NCBI GenBank assembly: GCA_963771845.1 | Contig: CAVYVC010000012.1 | Coordinates: forward strand, 6,846-70,845 | Source of the DNA: VAZQ01 sp963771845 | GTDB lineage: Bacteria > Pseudomonadota > Alphaproteobacteria > Rhizobiales > Xanthobacteraceae | Length of the DNA stretch: 64,000 bases | Reading direction: 5' to 3' | In this document: positions 55,136 through 63,601 of the stretch, one piece after another | Layout: each line of letters opens with the position of its first letter | How positions within the stretch are numbered: position 1 is the first letter of the stretch | The notes under the pieces: model-generated | Told to the model about the DNA's origin: nothing | Database searches by the model: none | Seen by the model: the letters and a program-made list of their open reading frames with translations, nothing else | Translations under genes and position numbers: made by a program

Positions 55136-55378
55136 TCAGAAGCGCAAATTGCCGTTGCGCGTCAGTTTCTCCATCAGCAGCCGCTCGATGTCGTCGGTCA
55201 GGCGCCCGCCCGATTGACGCAGCAGGCGCGCCATGTGCCGATCCGCTTCGCGCTGCGAGGCCTGCAGGAACGCCGCGCGGATGCGGCGTAGAATGCCTTT
55301 TCGCTGGCGAACAGCCGGCGCGGGCCGCAGAATGGCGCGATAATCAGCGACATCCCGGTCAAAATAGGTGGCGCTCAT
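55136..55378 (-). CDS. Small basic protein, DUF1127-like, divergent from lysR
   Basis: This 80-residue, arginine-rich helical protein has an RKGILRRIRAAFLQASQRE segment and an LTDDIERLL stretch near the end. It recalls DUF1127-type proteins, but I would not insist on the family. AGGAGAT lies 8 bases before the ATG at 55378, so this start is better than 55411. A LysR-type box (55405-55417) lies 27 bases upstream. The divergent lysR gene probably regulates it. Confidence 0.7.
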   Translation of the reverse strand: MSATYFDRDVADYRAILRPAPAVRQRKGILRRIRAAFLQASQREADRHMARLLRQSGGRLTDDIERLLMEKLTRNGNLRF

Positions 55379-55404
55379 GGTTTTATCTCCTGTGCACGAA
55401 TATT

Positions 55405-55417
55405 TGAGCATTTCTCA
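55405..55417. promoter_or_regulatory. LysR-type box 1 (T-N11-A dyad)
   Basis: TGAG-CATTT-CTCA is a perfect dyad of the LysR T-N11-A type. It lies just upstream of the 80-residue gene and 85 bases from a second copy of the same dyad. Confidence 0.6.
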
Positions 55418-55489
55418 CGCGTGGTCGCTTGGTTGGCATCTTGACTGGCGCTTTGCGCGCTGACAAAGGATAAGTTCTCGTGCCATGAT

Positions 55490-55502
55490 TGAGATTTTCT
55501 CA
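55490..55502. promoter_or_regulatory. LysR-type box 2, overlapping the lysR start
   Basis: TGAG-ATTTT-CTCA has the same half-sites as box 1. Its last base is the first base of the lysR ATG. This placement suits autorepression. Confidence 0.6.
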
Positions 55503-56458
55503 TGCATCCGATCCCGCCGCTTGGCGCATTGCGGGTCTTTGAAGCCGCCGCCCGGCACCTGAGCTTGACCAAGGCGGCAAAGGAGCTCAGCGTCAGTCCC
55601 GGCGCCGTGAGCCACCAGATCCGCGGCCTTGAAGCCTTGCTGGGGGTAAGGCTTTTTGAGCGGCGCGTGCGCGCGATTGCGCTCACGCCTGCGGGCAACC
55701 TGCTTTATCCGGGGCTGCAGACCGGGTTTCTGCACATTCGCCAGGCAGTGGCCGGCCTGAAGGATGCAGGCAACGAGCGTGTGCTGGTGGTCAGCACCTC
55801 GCCCGGCCTCACATCGAAATGGTTGGCTCCGCGGCTCTATCGCTTCGCCGCCGCCAATCCCGAGATCGACGTGCGCATCTCCTCCTCGCTGAACAACGCC
55901 AATTTCACAACCGACGGAGTTGATGTGGCGGTGCGCTACATGCCTATCGGCTCCGGCCTCGAGCCCGGCCTCGTCGCCGAGAAGCTCGCGGACATGTCCT
56001 TCCTGCCGGTATGCAGCCCAGGTCTCATTGCAATGCGCGGCCCAATGTCAACGCCGCCAGCACTTCTTCGCGCGCCCCTCATTCACGACGATACCCTCTC
56101 CAATCGAGCGGGTATCCCGACCTGGGCCGATTGGTTCAGGGCGGCGGGATTGCACGACGTCGAGGTCAGCCATGGGTTGCGGTTCAACAGCGCCGATCAT
56201 GCGCTTGAGGCGGCAAGCCAGAATGCAGGTGTCCTGCTGGCGCACGACCTCCTTGCCTATGATGACCTGCGGGCCGGCCGCCTGGTGATCCCAATCGCGC
56301 TTGCGCTGCCCGCGGGCCGCGCCTGGTATTTTGTTTGCCCGCGATCCGGACGAGATCGTCCGCAGGTAGAGGCCTTCAATCGCTGGCTCAAAGCGGAGTT
56401 GGCGGCAGTCGATCACAGCGCAATCCGAGGCAAGGCTGCGAGCGAGAGGAGCACATGA
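55502..56458 (+). CDS. LysR-family transcriptional regulator (GcvA-like)
   Basis: The 318-residue regulator has an N-terminal winged HTH (about 6-65, with ARHLSLTKAAKELSVSPGAV) and a periplasmic-binding-like effector domain from about residue 90. Its sequence style is that of the GcvA group. The likely targets are its own promoter and the divergent 80-residue gene, both marked by the same dyad. Its stop overlaps the start of the TctC-type gene (ATGA), so it is cotranscribed with a solute-binding protein. Confidence 0.92.
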   Translation: MHPIPPLGALRVFEAAARHLSLTKAAKELSVSPGAVSHQIRGLEALLGVRLFERRVRAIALTPAGNLLYPGLQTGFLHIRQAVAGLKDAGNERVLVVSTSPGLTSKWLAPRLYRFAAANPEIDVRISSSLNNANFTTDGVDVAVRYMPIGSGLEPGLVAEKLADMSFLPVCSPGLIAMRGPMSTPPALLRAPLIHDDTLSNRAGIPTWADWFRAAGLHDVEVSHGLRFNSADHALEAASQNAGVLLAHDLLAYDDLRAGRLVIPIALALPAGRAWYFVCPRSGRDRPQVEAFNRWLKAELAAVDHSAIRGKAASERST

Positions 56459-57426
56459 TGCTTCCACGTCGGCGATTGCTGCGTCTGGCAGCCGGTGCTG
56501 CCGCGCTGCCGGCCGTCTCGTGTAGCGCGAATGCGCAAGGCTATCCTAGCCGGACGGTGCGCATCGTCGTCGGCTTTCCCCCCGGCCAGGCAATCGACAT
56601 CTCCGCGCGCCTGATGGCGGATTGGCTGCAGCAGCGACTCGGTCAGACATTCATCGTCGAGAACCGGCCGGGTGCCGCCGCCAATGTCGCTACCGAAATG
56701 GTGGCGCGCTCTCCAGCGGACGGTTACACGCTTCTGGTCGTTTCGTCGAATAATGTGATCAACACCACGCTCTATGGTACCGTCGATTTTGCCCGGGAAA
56801 TTGCGCCGATCGCCACGTTCGGCCGCGGCTACCAGGTTCTCAATGTCAATAATTCGCTGCCGGTGAAGACCGTTCCCGACCTCATCGCCCTGGCCAAGGC
56901 CGAGCCCGGCAAGCTCAGCATGGCGTCACCGGGAATTGGAAGTGCCGGCCATGTCGCCGGCGAGATGTTCAAGATGATGACGGGCGTGAACATGGTGCAT
57001 GTGCCGTATCGCGGCTCGGTGCCGGCGCTCACCGACCTGATGAGTGGGCAGGTCCAGGTCATGTTCGACAACCTGCCCTCGTCGATCGAGCACATCAGGG
57101 CTGGCAGCATTCGTGCGCTTGCGGTTACGCCCGGGACGCGCTCGCAGGCGCTGCCTGATGTCCCGACCATCGGCGAGTCGGTGCCGGGCTACTTGGGTGG
57201 CGGCTGGTCCGGAATTGGCGCGCCTGCCCACACTCCGGCGGAAATCATCGATCTGCTCAACCGCGAGATCAACGCCGCGCTCGCCGATCCGAAGATCAAG
57301 GGGCGGCTCGAGAATCTAGGCAGCCCGGTTCTGATGATGTCGCCCGACGAGTTCCGCAAGCTCATTGCCGTCGAGACCGAGCGATGGGCGAAGGTGATCA
57401 AGTTCGCAAAGATCAAGCCGGAGTGA
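56455..57426 (+). CDS. Bug/TctC-family solute-binding protein 1
   Basis: This is a periplasmic binding protein of the tripartite tricarboxylate transporter type, 323 residues. The N-terminus has a twin-arginine-like RRRLLRLAAGAAALPA signal. The family motif YPSRTVRIVVGFPPGQAID follows, with NRPGAAANVATE near residue 68. Ligands of this very large family are mostly organic acids and aromatics; here it is unknown. No TctA/TctB membrane genes are in the window. It overlaps lysR by 4 bases. Confidence 0.92.
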   Translation: MMLPRRRLLRLAAGAAALPAVSCSANAQGYPSRTVRIVVGFPPGQAIDISARLMADWLQQRLGQTFIVENRPGAAANVATEMVARSPADGYTLLVVSSNNVINTTLYGTVDFAREIAPIATFGRGYQVLNVNNSLPVKTVPDLIALAKAEPGKLSMASPGIGSAGHVAGEMFKMMTGVNMVHVPYRGSVPALTDLMSGQVQVMFDNLPSSIEHIRAGSIRALAVTPGTRSQALPDVPTIGESVPGYLGGGWSGIGAPAHTPAEIIDLLNREINAALADPKIKGRLENLGSPVLMMSPDEFRKLIAVETERWAKVIKFAKIKPE

Positions 57427-57543
57427 GGCGGGCGGCAGGGCGCGGATACTGAAGTTGATCGCCAATAATTCGACCGCGGCCGAAGCATTCAGGTTATCAG
57501 GCTTGCTATGTGAGCGCATACTCCTTCCACAGAGTGTTAGCTG

Positions 57544-58116
57544 ATGCAGGACCTGCTGTTCTTCCAAGAGTTTTTGCTGACGCAAATCGGCAAACTCGTC
57601 ATCCTGATTGATGAGCAGAATCGTCTGCGCGTGCTCGATTGGGAAGATCATGCCGCGCGAATGCACCGGCTGCTGCATCTCCAATACGGCGGCAGCCGGG
57701 TCACAATCACCGACAGAGGCTCCCGATCGGCAGTGTGGCACTCCCTCAAAGCGTACTTTGCCGGAGAGCTGGCGGCGATCGAGGGGATACGCGTGGCGAC
57801 GGGCGGTACGGATTTTCAGCGCAGCGTCTGGATGGCGCTGCGCAAAATTCCAGTTGGAGAAACAATCAGTTACGGCGCATTGGCGTCCCGGCTCAAGTGC
57901 CCCAGGTCTGCGCGTGCGGTCGGCCTGGCAAATGGCGCAAATCCAGTGGGCATAGTCGTGCCGTGTCATCGCGTCATCGGCGCGGATGGATCGCTGACGG
58001 GATACGGCGGCGGGCTGCAGCGAAAGCGCTGGTTGCTGGAGCATGAAGGCGCGCAGCTGACGGACCATCGGCGCAGTGGCCGTAGCTTCAAGGTCGGCGC
58101 TGGAGCATTGGCGTGA
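57544..58116 (+). CDS. ogt: Methylated-DNA--protein-cysteine methyltransferase
   Basis: This suicide repair protein removes methyl groups from O6-methylguanine. The 190-residue product has the active site PCHRV with acceptor Cys141 and the preceding NANPVGIVV-like strand (GANPVGIVV here). A Ser-Tyr-Gly-like region at TISYGALA is also present. Its stop overlaps the GTG start of a TctC-type gene, an unusual partner. It may instead be called ogt-like or ada C-terminal domain-like. Confidence 0.93.
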   Translation: MQDLLFFQEFLLTQIGKLVILIDEQNRLRVLDWEDHAARMHRLLHLQYGGSRVTITDRGSRSAVWHSLKAYFAGELAAIEGIRVATGGTDFQRSVWMALRKIPVGETISYGALASRLKCPRSARAVGLANGANPVGIVVPCHRVIGADGSLTGYGGGLQRKRWLLEHEGAQLTDHRRSGRSFKVGAGALA

Positions 58117-59069
58117 AAAAAGCAACTGTTCTTTTGGCTATCCCGCTCGTTCTGGCCTCAGCTGCACAGGCGCAGGAATATCCGGTGCGGGTCATTACTC
58201 TTGTCGCCCCGTTCCCGCCTGGCGGTCCATCTGATACGACGGCCCGGTTGATCGCAGCTCCGATGTCGAAAGCACTCGGGCAACAGATCATCGTCGAAAA
58301 CGTCACTGGAGCCGGCGGCGTCATCGGCTCAAATCGCGTCGCCAAAGCTGCCCCGGATGGCTACACGCTGGTTGTCTCGGGCTCAGGTACTCACGCCGCG
58401 GCGCAATACCTCAAGAAGGATCTGCCCTATCGCTCGACCGATTTTGAGCAAATCGGCTTGATCAACACGTCGCCTGTCGTTCTGGTGGCGCGCAGCGGTT
58501 TGCCGCCCGACACGCTTAAGGATTTTGTTGCCTACCTGCAGGCAAACGAAACGAGCGTCACGGAGGCCGATGCCGGCGTCGGCTCGCTATCGAATTTGGC
58601 ATGCTCCATTTTCCATTCTCTGGCTCATGTCCATCCAACGGTCGCGTCCTATCGAGGCTCGCCGGAGGCCACGATGGATCTGCTTAAAGGCACTGTCGAT
58701 TTTGGCTGCAATCAAATCGTCAACATCGTTGCGCATGTCAAAAGCGGCAAGCTCAAAGCCTATGCGTTGACCAGCGAAAAGCGCTCACCGATGCTGCCGG
58801 AAGTACCAACAACCGCCGAAGCCGGCATGCCGGACTTCAATCTCACGGTTTGGTTCGGTCTATCGGCGCCGAAGGGCACACCGCGTCCGATCATCGAAAA
58901 GCTCAACCGGGCGCTTGGCGTCGCACTGGACGATTCCATCGTGGTCGAACGCTTCGCCCAACTCGGCTACGATGTGGTGCCCCCGCAAAAGCGCAGCTCG
59001 GCTTACTTCGACGCGTTCTACAAGGATGAAGTTGCTCTTTGGGCGAAGGTGCTGGGCGAACTGAAGTGA
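58113..59069 (+). CDS. Bug/TctC-family solute-binding protein 2
   Basis: This is a 318-residue periplasmic binding protein. A Sec signal peptide (KKATVLLAIPLVLASAAQAQ) precedes the mature start YPVRVITLVAPFPPGGPSD. ENVTGAGGVIGSNRVAKA follows, as in the family. The GTG at 58113 overlaps the ogt stop. The next gene overlaps it in the same way. Ligand unknown. Confidence 0.93.
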   Translation: MKKATVLLAIPLVLASAAQAQEYPVRVITLVAPFPPGGPSDTTARLIAAPMSKALGQQIIVENVTGAGGVIGSNRVAKAAPDGYTLVVSGSGTHAAAQYLKKDLPYRSTDFEQIGLINTSPVVLVARSGLPPDTLKDFVAYLQANETSVTEADAGVGSLSNLACSIFHSLAHVHPTVASYRGSPEATMDLLKGTVDFGCNQIVNIVAHVKSGKLKAYALTSEKRSPMLPEVPTTAEAGMPDFNLTVWFGLSAPKGTPRPIIEKLNRALGVALDDSIVVERFAQLGYDVVPPQKRSSAYFDAFYKDEVALWAKVLGELK

Positions 59070-60028
59070 ACTCTACGCCAAGAATGAACGACGTGGGGCA
59101 CCTCTGGAAGCCCGACGGACCGGTACGGATCGTTGCCGGAACGCCTCCTGGAGGCGGCCTTGATCGTGTAGCCCACGCGATTGCCAAAGCGCTCACCCAA
59201 GGGTCTCTCATCGACGTCCCGATTGAAATCGTCAACATACCCGGAGGTGGCGCACGGCGCGCCTGGACGCACTATATCGACAATCACCCTGCCGATGGCC
59301 ACGTCGTTGGCGTCAGCTCACCCAATCTGACCACAGATTATCTCATCGGGGCGGCGAGCTTTGAACATTCAAAATATGTACCAATAGCGACGCTTGTGAC
59401 CGAGTACATTGCGTTCGCGGTCAGATCGGACTCTGCGATGAACATGGGAGCCGATCTGCTTCTCCGGCTTGGCCAAGAGCCTTCGTCAGTGACGGTCGCA
59501 CTGGCCACGGCGCGCGGAAACCCCAACCATATTGCCTTGGCAAAGCTCACGCGGCGCTCGGGCGGCGACGTCAATGCTCCGGTTATTCGGGTATTTGACA
59601 CGGCACTCGACGCCGTTGCTGACATTGTAGCAGGCAGAGCCGATGTCTGCGCGGTCACTGCTGCAAGCGTGCTGACCGAACTCAAAGCCGGTCGCATCCG
59701 GTTGCTCGGCATTTCCGCGCCCCAGCGGCTGTCGGGCCCATTGGCGGCTGCACCGACCTGGAAAGAGCAATCCGCCGATTGCACTATTGGGGCCTGGCGC
59801 GGCATCACTGGCACAGCGGGGATTAAGCCGGAACAGGTCGCCTATTGGGCGAGTGTGTTGGACGCCGCGACGCAGCAACCGTTTTGGCGGGAGGAACTGT
59901 CACGCCTGAGTTGGTCGCCGATGTTTCAGGCTGGCACCGCCTTGCGTGTGTACCTCGATCAGGAACGCGCAGAGTTTGTCGCAACGTTGGGCGAGCTTGG
60001 TCTTTTGGGCAGCTCTGTCGCTGCTTGA
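59066..60028 (+). CDS. TctC-like binding protein without signal peptide
   Basis: The 320-residue protein matches the Bug/TctC fold (VRIVAGTPPGGGLDRVAHAIA near residue 21; NIPGGGARRAW near 53). It lacks any hydrophobic leader, so it should stay in the cytoplasm unless a start is missed. The GTG at 59066 overlaps the upstream stop (GTGA). The TTG at 59039 is an alternative but adds no signal sequence either. It is the last gene of the ogt-tctC-tctC series. It could be a cytoplasmic sensor, or a copy that lost export. Confidence 0.82.
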   Translation: MNSTPRMNDVGHLWKPDGPVRIVAGTPPGGGLDRVAHAIAKALTQGSLIDVPIEIVNIPGGGARRAWTHYIDNHPADGHVVGVSSPNLTTDYLIGAASFEHSKYVPIATLVTEYIAFAVRSDSAMNMGADLLLRLGQEPSSVTVALATARGNPNHIALAKLTRRSGGDVNAPVIRVFDTALDAVADIVAGRADVCAVTAASVLTELKAGRIRLLGISAPQRLSGPLAAAPTWKEQSADCTIGAWRGITGTAGIKPEQVAYWASVLDAATQQPFWREELSRLSWSPMFQAGTALRVYLDQERAEFVATLGELGLLGSSVAA

Positions 60029-60446
60029 TTTGGCGAAACGGGCCGGACAAGCCGGACCGATACACGCTTGCTACGCCAGGCACAGTGCGAGGCAGCCAAC
60101 TCCCAGCAAGGTAGAACAGAGTGCACTGGAAGAAGCGTCAGCAAGAGATTCAACGGCTAAAGGCCAAGCACGGCCAGGATCGAAGCTTGATTCGAAAATT
60201 CCCGGATTTGGAAGTCGAGCAGCGCACGGCACCCTGCTCGAACGGCATGCGGGGCAGCACATCTCGTCGAGCCCAGCCGCCCGGAATGAAGAGGTTCCCG
60301 GTCGGCCACAGCCACAAGCAGGGACTGGAGCTGATTACCTCCGGCATGGACTTGCAATGGATGGGAGGCAAGAAGACATGAGTAATGCCGGGATTAGAGC
60401 CAGTTTCGATGACGTTCGATCACCACGCGATGGTGCAGCCCGCGGT
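60029..60446. other. Gap without a supported gene, before the IS remnant
   Basis: This 418-base stretch separates the last TctC-like gene from the IS element. An 86-codon frame with a GTG start (60121-60381) contains no motif I recognise and has no ribosome-binding site. I see no tRNA, terminator or repeat. It may be old, decayed sequence. Confidence 0.6.
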
Positions 60447-61774
60447 ACCTCTCCCCGGAGGGGCATAAGCGCTAACTTAATGATTGACGGCTGCCAAACA
60501 GAATTATACATTGCCCTGATGGAGAGGCAATGGCCGATACGGTTTCGAGCAGCGATGCGGACGATTGGGAGTCGTTCTGCGCGTGCTTCCGGCGGCTGGC
60601 GGGAGAAGGCGCGCGAATTGGGAGAGCTGCGGCGATGTCGCGCGTTCCGGACGCGGCGATGTTGCTGCGAGTGCTGCTGATCCATTGGCAGAAGGTTGCT
60701 CTTTGCGCGAACGGCAGTGCGCCTGCAGAGGGGCAGTTGGTGGAGGTCTCGGATGTGGCGTTGCTCAAACGCTTGAAGCTTAGTGGCGATGGTTTCGCTG
60801 GATGGGCAGCAATTGATAGGCCGATGGATGACGGCGCGGCTGGTGCGACCGCTGCTGCGGGATGACTCGTGTCGCTTGGTGGACGCAGTACGGTGAGTGA
60901 GCCGGGAGCGACAGGATCGACTGGCGATGCTTATCGGTGCATCTGCCGTCGCTGGCCTGCGATCAGGTGCACGTGACTGATATCTCGTTGGGGATGCTGT
61001 GTCGTCGGGTGGCGGCCGGCGACGTTCTGATGCCGATCGAGGGTTGCCAATCGCACGGGATACGGCACGCGCATCGGTATGGCGCTACGGTCATCGTACG
61101 TCTGAACTTGACCAATCTGCCGCTGACCGATGCAAGAAACGGCCATTCGCTTGCTGCGCCGCCTGCGTCGCTTGCCCGCCGGGCAGCTTGGCGATTGGCC
61201 GGCCTGGATTGCGGCAGGCGATCTGACAACACGCCCGCGATCGCTGTCGCGTCTGCGCGATCAAGAGAGCAGGCGGCGGCGAGGCGCGCCGTGGAAGCGC
61301 CCGCGAGGCACGCAAGCAGAACCGCCAGATCCAGCCCGCAACGATCGAGGCGCGGGCTATATCTCGTCTCACTACACCGACCAGCAACTCAACCCACACC
61401 ACCTCGATGTATCGTGGTCGTTGGCAGTCGAACTCGCCTCAAGCGGCTGAAGTCGCTGTTGGCACTGGTCATCTCAAAAAAGTTGATCCGCAGGCGCTCA
61501 AGCCTGGCTCAGGGCAGCCCTGGTCGCCATTCTGAGATCTAGCTCTGGCCGAGCGTCCCCCGGGGATACCCCATCGATGCTGATCACAGCGTTGCCTCTG
61601 GCGGGAGACTCTCTCATGCTGCATCTGCTTAAAACCGCCATCAATCCGACCACCGCTCACTCGCGCGTTGCGCCGCTGGCATCGCATCGCCCACCGTCTG
61701 CGACGAGACGTAAGCGCTCATACCAAGTACCAACGCTATGTTCCCGCTTGCGCTTCTGCCCTGCGGGGAGAGGT
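60447..61774 (+). mobile_element. Decayed IS4-type insertion sequence with terminal inverted repeats
   Basis: Imperfect inverted repeats bound about 1.33 kb. The left end has ACCTCTCCCCG followed by an AGGG/CA/AAGCGC pattern (60447-60475). The right end carries its reverse complement with few changes (61750-61774). The inside holds pieces of one transposase in several frames. No target-site duplication is obvious at these borders. Size and sequence fit an IS4-family element that is no longer active. Confidence 0.8.
60530..61730 (+). pseudogene. IS4-family transposase, multiply frameshifted
   Basis: Pieces in consecutive order resemble one IS4 transposase. There is an N-terminal helical part ending in EVSDVALLKRLKLSGDGFAGW (60530-60800) and a catalytic-domain start with RLVDA and EPGATGS (about 60870-60920). 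HLPSLACDQVHVTDIS and VIVRLNLTNLPLTDA come next (about 60940-61130). A YRGRWQ...KRLKSLLAL...LKKVDPQALK region (about 61400-61500) and a terminal SLMLHLLKTAINP (61610-61650) complete it. At least three frame changes and stops separate them. It cannot make an active enzyme. Confidence 0.8.
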
Positions 61775-61838
61775 GGACCTGCTGGCTCGATCTAAGGAAA
61801 GTCTAGCGTGCGGACCGTGTGCGTTTACAAGGTGAACC

Positions 61839-62078
61839 GTGGCACGAGGACATGAGATGACACGAAGGACCACGACCTCTCGCGACGCTGCCGAGGCTGC
61901 GTTCAAGGCTGCAACGACGAAACCCGCAGAGTTAGCTCCGAAGAAACCGTCTATCCCAGGCGTTAAAGAACAAGTCTCATTGCGGATCGATAAGGACGTT
62001 CTTGAGTATTTCCAGGAGGGCGGGCCTGGTTGGCAAGACCGGATCAATGACGCGCTTAGAAAACTGGCCGGGAAATAG
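61839..62078 (+). CDS. brnA: BrnA-family antitoxin, apparently orphan
   Basis: This 79-residue protein has the BrnA C-terminal DNA-binding core. VSLRIDKDVLEYFQEGGPGW leads into QDRINDALRKLA, a ribbon-helix-helix-like end. BrnA normally pairs with a BrnT ribonuclease encoded just upstream. Upstream here is the IS remnant, and no brnT is seen on either side. A second start, ATG at 61857, is equally good. The loss of brnT may be linked to the insertion, or this may be a solitary regulator. Confidence 0.7.
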   Translation: MARGHEMTRRTTTSRDAAEAAFKAATTKPAELAPKKPSIPGVKEQVSLRIDKDVLEYFQEGGPGWQDRINDALRKLAGK

Positions 62079-62123
62079 AGAGTTGCCTGCATCACTACCT
62101 GCAGACCTGCTTGAGCGTAGTAA

Positions 62124-62791
62124 TCAGCGCAACTGAGCCTTCGGCATTCGCATGAGGGCTAGCTTCAAATGCCAACGGTTGCCCGTGGGATCGGTCTCCT
62201 CTGGGCTGAGCATGAAGTCCCACAGCTTGTATCCGGCCCCAGTGAGGATAAAGTCGTCGATCTTCATTTGAAAATTCGGTCCGGTGGCGCCGGAGCCGAG
62301 GAGCCCGGTGAAGTCGTCCGTCCGGTCCGGCTTCGTAGAATTCTGTCCAGGTCGTCCGTGCTGCAATCCCCATCGCGATGGCGATAAATCTCGGCTGTAT
62401 AGAGCCAACGACGGATCGCATCTGGGCCGTCCTTTCTCGGCACCGCGAATTCAAGCTCGGCGGCGACCGACAGATGATCGACCCGTGAGGGCATGCTGAA
62501 AGGTGTAAACCCGATATTGCTCCATCGCCAGCGGCGATCGATAACCGCCTGGGTCGTAAACCGCGCGCCTCCATCCTCCCCAGTGACGAAACGGACGCCG
62601 GCTTGGCCAGCCTGCCAGTCCTCGACCCCGAGCACGAGTCGCAGCGGCACGGCAGAAAGAGGCTGGTATTCCCGGTCCGTGAGCCTGAACTCGACATCAA
62701 GGCTGACCGTGCCGCATTCCGCAGCGCGGGGGAGGACAAGCGGTGTGACGGCGAGACAGGCCAGAGCGCCACGCAAGATGATTTTTATCAT
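62124..62791 (-). pseudogene. Secreted hypothetical protein, frameshifted
   Basis: From 62791 a signal peptide (ILRGALACLAVTPLVLPRAAEC) leads a beta-rich region of about 150 residues. The frame is then taken over by another that ends at 62124 with LGSGATGPNFQMKIDDFIL and LWDFMLSPEETDPTGN. The join lies near 62310-62350 and is consistent with one missing base. The restored length is about 222 residues. I recognise no family. It may be a real loss or a sequence error. Confidence 0.55.
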
Positions 62792-62878
62792 TTTGTACCG
62801 GCGATTTATCTACAAATAGTCGATGTAAGCAAGCGCTTTCCCGCGAGTTTTCACACGACCAAGACCCAACCCGGGCTC

Positions 62879-63601
62879 CTAATGGAGCACGGCGCCATTA
62901 GGCGGTGTTGACCGTGTCGCTGCGCGATGGCCGCGCTCTGATGCGACAAGTAGCGCTCCTGCGAGCATGACCAGTGACAAAACCAAGCCTGTCAGGTTGG
63001 CCAGGAAACTAGCAGCGAATTCAGGACTGCCTCCGAGATTGTAGCCGAGGCCGACATAGGCGGCGGTCCAGAGCATTCGTCCGAGGAGAACAAGCGTAAC
63101 AAACGTTGAGAACCTATAACGGTTAGCGCCTGCGATCAGACTGACTGGCGAGCTAGTGACGAAAGGGCCAGGGTCCGCGTTCCAGGATCACCGCTGCGCC
63201 CCATCGTTGCAACAGTACACGCGCGCGAACCTGGCGCTCGGCTGTCATCCGAACCAGCGGCCGCGCCGGTCCAAGAAATGCACGCCGGCGATCCGCCCCA
63301 GGCCGTAGGCCGTCACATCGCCGATCGCGCAAGCGCCAACCGCGATCGAAATGGCGGCCAACAAGTTGATTCCTCCACCTGCAGACAGCACGCCGGCAAG
63401 GACTGCAGACAATCCGGCCGGCATGGGCGGACCGATCGCACTAACAAGCAGCGTGACTGCAAGCGCAGGGTAACCGTATCTGAGGAGAAGGTGACAGAAC
63501 CTCGTCCTCCAACCAGCGCCACCAATCCGACGAACTGTCGGCGCCCGACAATGGGACGTGAGCAGCAATATCGGCAATCGATTCCTGTACACGTTGAACA
63601 T
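62879..63601 (-). pseudogene. DedA-family membrane protein, frameshifted twice
   Basis: Pieces of a DedA/SNARE-associated membrane protein lie in order on the minus strand. The N-terminal part has SAIGPPMPAGLSAVLAGVL and GDVTAYGLGRIAG (to about 63245). A short middle part (MTAERQVRARVLLQRWGA) follows in a second frame. The C-terminal part has SLIAGANRYRFSTFV and WTAAYVGLGYNLGG (62879-63170). One junction fits an extra base in a TTT run and the other a missing base. DedA proteins act in lipid flipping and membrane homeostasis. Confidence 0.7.

Noticed and set aside
60121..60381. 86-codon frame with GTG start between tctC and the IS remnant
   Set aside because: It has no ribosome-binding site, no motif, and irregular composition, and is probably a chance frame.
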